This document shows, one piece after another, positions 5,680 to 6,675 of a stretch of 6,675 bases of DNA; within the stretch, counting starts at the first letter, position 1; each line of letters begins with the position of its first letter. Under the pieces are notes generated by a model. The model made no database searches. It was not told the DNA's origin and worked only from the letters and a program-made list of their open reading frames with translations. The position numbers were made by a program, and so were the translations under genes. The stretch comes from Rhodospirillales bacterium (GTDB lineage: Bacteria > Pseudomonadota > Alphaproteobacteria > Rhodospirillales > 2-02-FULL-58-16): NCBI GenBank assembly GCA_021775195.1, contig JAJFIG010000042.1, positions 1 through 6,675 on the forward strand, written 5' to 3'.

Positions 5680-6675
5680 TTCCTTGAAGCCGAGGCCAAG
5701 AAGGATCGTACCGGCGAGGACGACGGCGGCGGTGACCAGCCAGCCGTTGGCGAAATCCCCGGAGTAGTCGACGACCATTCCGAACAAGGGCGGGCCGACC
5801 ATGCCGCCGACCGACGTGCCGACAAGTCCGTACCCGGTGGCGGTGGCGGCGAGCCGGGGCTCGACGGCCTCGGCCGACAGGATCTGGGCCAGGGGCGCGA
5901 AGGAGGCGACGGTCAGTCCCAGCAGCAGGGCCAGGACCGCGCCCATGACGATCCCCCACACCGACCCGACGGCGGCCATGGCAGCGAGGAACACCGCCGC
6001 CGCCCCGCACATGATCACGACCAGGGTCTTGCGCCGGCCGGCGAAGAGGAAATCGCTGATCACGCCCCAACCGATGCGCCCGACGGCGCTGATCGCCTGG
6101 GCAAGGCCCAGGCACAGGCCGGCGACCGGCTGGCTGGCGTGGGCGGCCTCGCGCATGAAAAGGGTGAGATAGCCGAAGAAGGTGGCCTGGCCCATGTTGA
6201 AAAAGGCGTTGGCGCCGAAGATGGCGCCCAGGTTCCTATCGCGCAGGACCTGGCCGAAATCGGCGAGGGCGCCGCGGCGGGTCATGGCCGGCTGCGCCGG
6301 CGGGCGTTCGGCCAGGCGCAGACAGAGAACGATACTGACCACGGTGACGGCGATGATCATCCAGAGGATGGTCTGCCAGCTCAGCACCGTGACCAGGGCG
6401 CCGTTGCCGGCGGCGAGCACCCCGCCGCCGGGAACGCCGGTCTGCTTGACCCCCATGGCGGTGGCCCGGCGCTCGGGCCTAAACCACAACAGAACGCCCT
6501 TGGCGGTGGCCGGGTTGGTAATCGAATAGCCGAGCCCCATCACCCACGTCGCGGCGGCGGCGAGGGGAAATCCCGTGGCCTGGATGAAGATGGCGGTGCC
6601 AACGAGCATGATCACCTGCGCGATCACCAGGGCCCAGCCGACGCCGAGACGGTCGACCATGCCGCCGGCGGGCAT
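5671..6675 (-). CDS. MFS transporter, 5' end outside the window
   Basis: The visible 334 residues are the C-terminal five-sixths of a major facilitator superfamily inner-membrane carrier. Motif A, GGMVDRLG at 4-11, normally lies between membrane segments 2 and 3, so about 60-70 residues with segments 1 and 2 are missing beyond the edge. The ATG at 6675 is therefore an internal Met. Segments are visible at about 14-34, 38-58, 75-98, 101-120, 152-175, 183-205, 216-237, 239-262, 280-302 and 311-331, with a long loop at 121-150. RPERRATAMGVKQTG at 66-80 follows segment 4. The second motif A-like turn is GWGVISDFLFAGRRK (202-216). The family imports organic acids or aromatics or exports drugs by proton coupling. 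Its place at the head of a catabolic unit favours uptake of the substrate. It is followed after 54 bases by the ABM-domain gene. Confidence 0.93.
   Translation of the reverse strand: MPAGGMVDRLGVGWALVIAQVIMLVGTAIFIQATGFPLAAAATWVMGLGYSITNPATAKGVLLWFRPERRATAMGVKQTGVPGGGVLAAGNGALVTVLSWQTILWMIIAVTVVSIVLCLRLAERPPAQPAMTRRGALADFGQVLRDRNLGAIFGANAFFNMGQATFFGYLTLFMREAAHASQPVAGLCLGLAQAISAVGRIGWGVISDFLFAGRRKTLVVIMCGAAAVFLAAMAAVGSVWGIVMGAVLALLLGLTVASFAPLAQILSAEAVEPRLAATATGYGLVGTSVGGMVGPPLFGMVVDYSGDFANGWLVTAAVVLAGTILLGLGFKERQ

Noticed and set aside
6673..6675. ATG at the right edge as the true transporter start
   Set aside because: Motif A at residues 4-11 normally follows membrane segment 2, so the first two segments lie outside the window.

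Overview
The window is a GC-rich, almost gap-free piece of a bacterial chromosome or large contig that carries small-molecule catabolism genes. The high GC, the tightly packed operons and the protein types suggest a proteobacterium, most likely an alphaproteobacterium. That placement rests on impression, because there is no rRNA or other marker gene. I see no mobile element, CRISPR array, tRNA or rRNA, and no gene-free stretch longer than about 100 bases.

Layout, right to left along the minus strand. The first transcription unit holds an MFS transporter (5671-6675, its start lies outside the window), a small ABM-domain protein (5326-5616), an NAD(P)-dependent aldehyde dehydrogenase (3794-5281) and a GstB-like glutathione transferase (3143-3763). 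It meets a single plus-strand gene for an Asp/Glu-racemase-superfamily enzyme (2477-3136) tail to tail, with only six bases between the two stop codons. That gene is divergent from a second minus-strand unit across a 92-base AT-richer intergenic region, which holds a good extended -10 promoter candidate. The second unit holds a PaaG-like crotonase (1569-2384) and two paralogous short-chain dehydrogenase/reductase (SDR) proteins (803-1564 and 23-787). It probably continues into another gene starting at base 20.

Functionally, the set looks like import of an organic acid or aromatic/alicyclic compound by the MFS carrier, oxidation of an aldehyde to an acid, CoA-thioester isomerisation or hydration by the crotonase, and further steps by the SDR-fold proteins and the racemase-superfamily enzyme. 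No CoA ligase, oxygenase large subunit or transcription regulator is visible, so the substrate cannot be named.

The most unusual feature is the SDR pair. The two proteins align without gaps over 253 residues at roughly 56% identity by hand count. Both have lost the catalytic Ser and Tyr, and the Asn of the SDR tetrad, while keeping the Lys. Both instead share two histidines at the same positions (His152 and His160). This points to either a different chemistry or a non-catalytic or heteromeric role.
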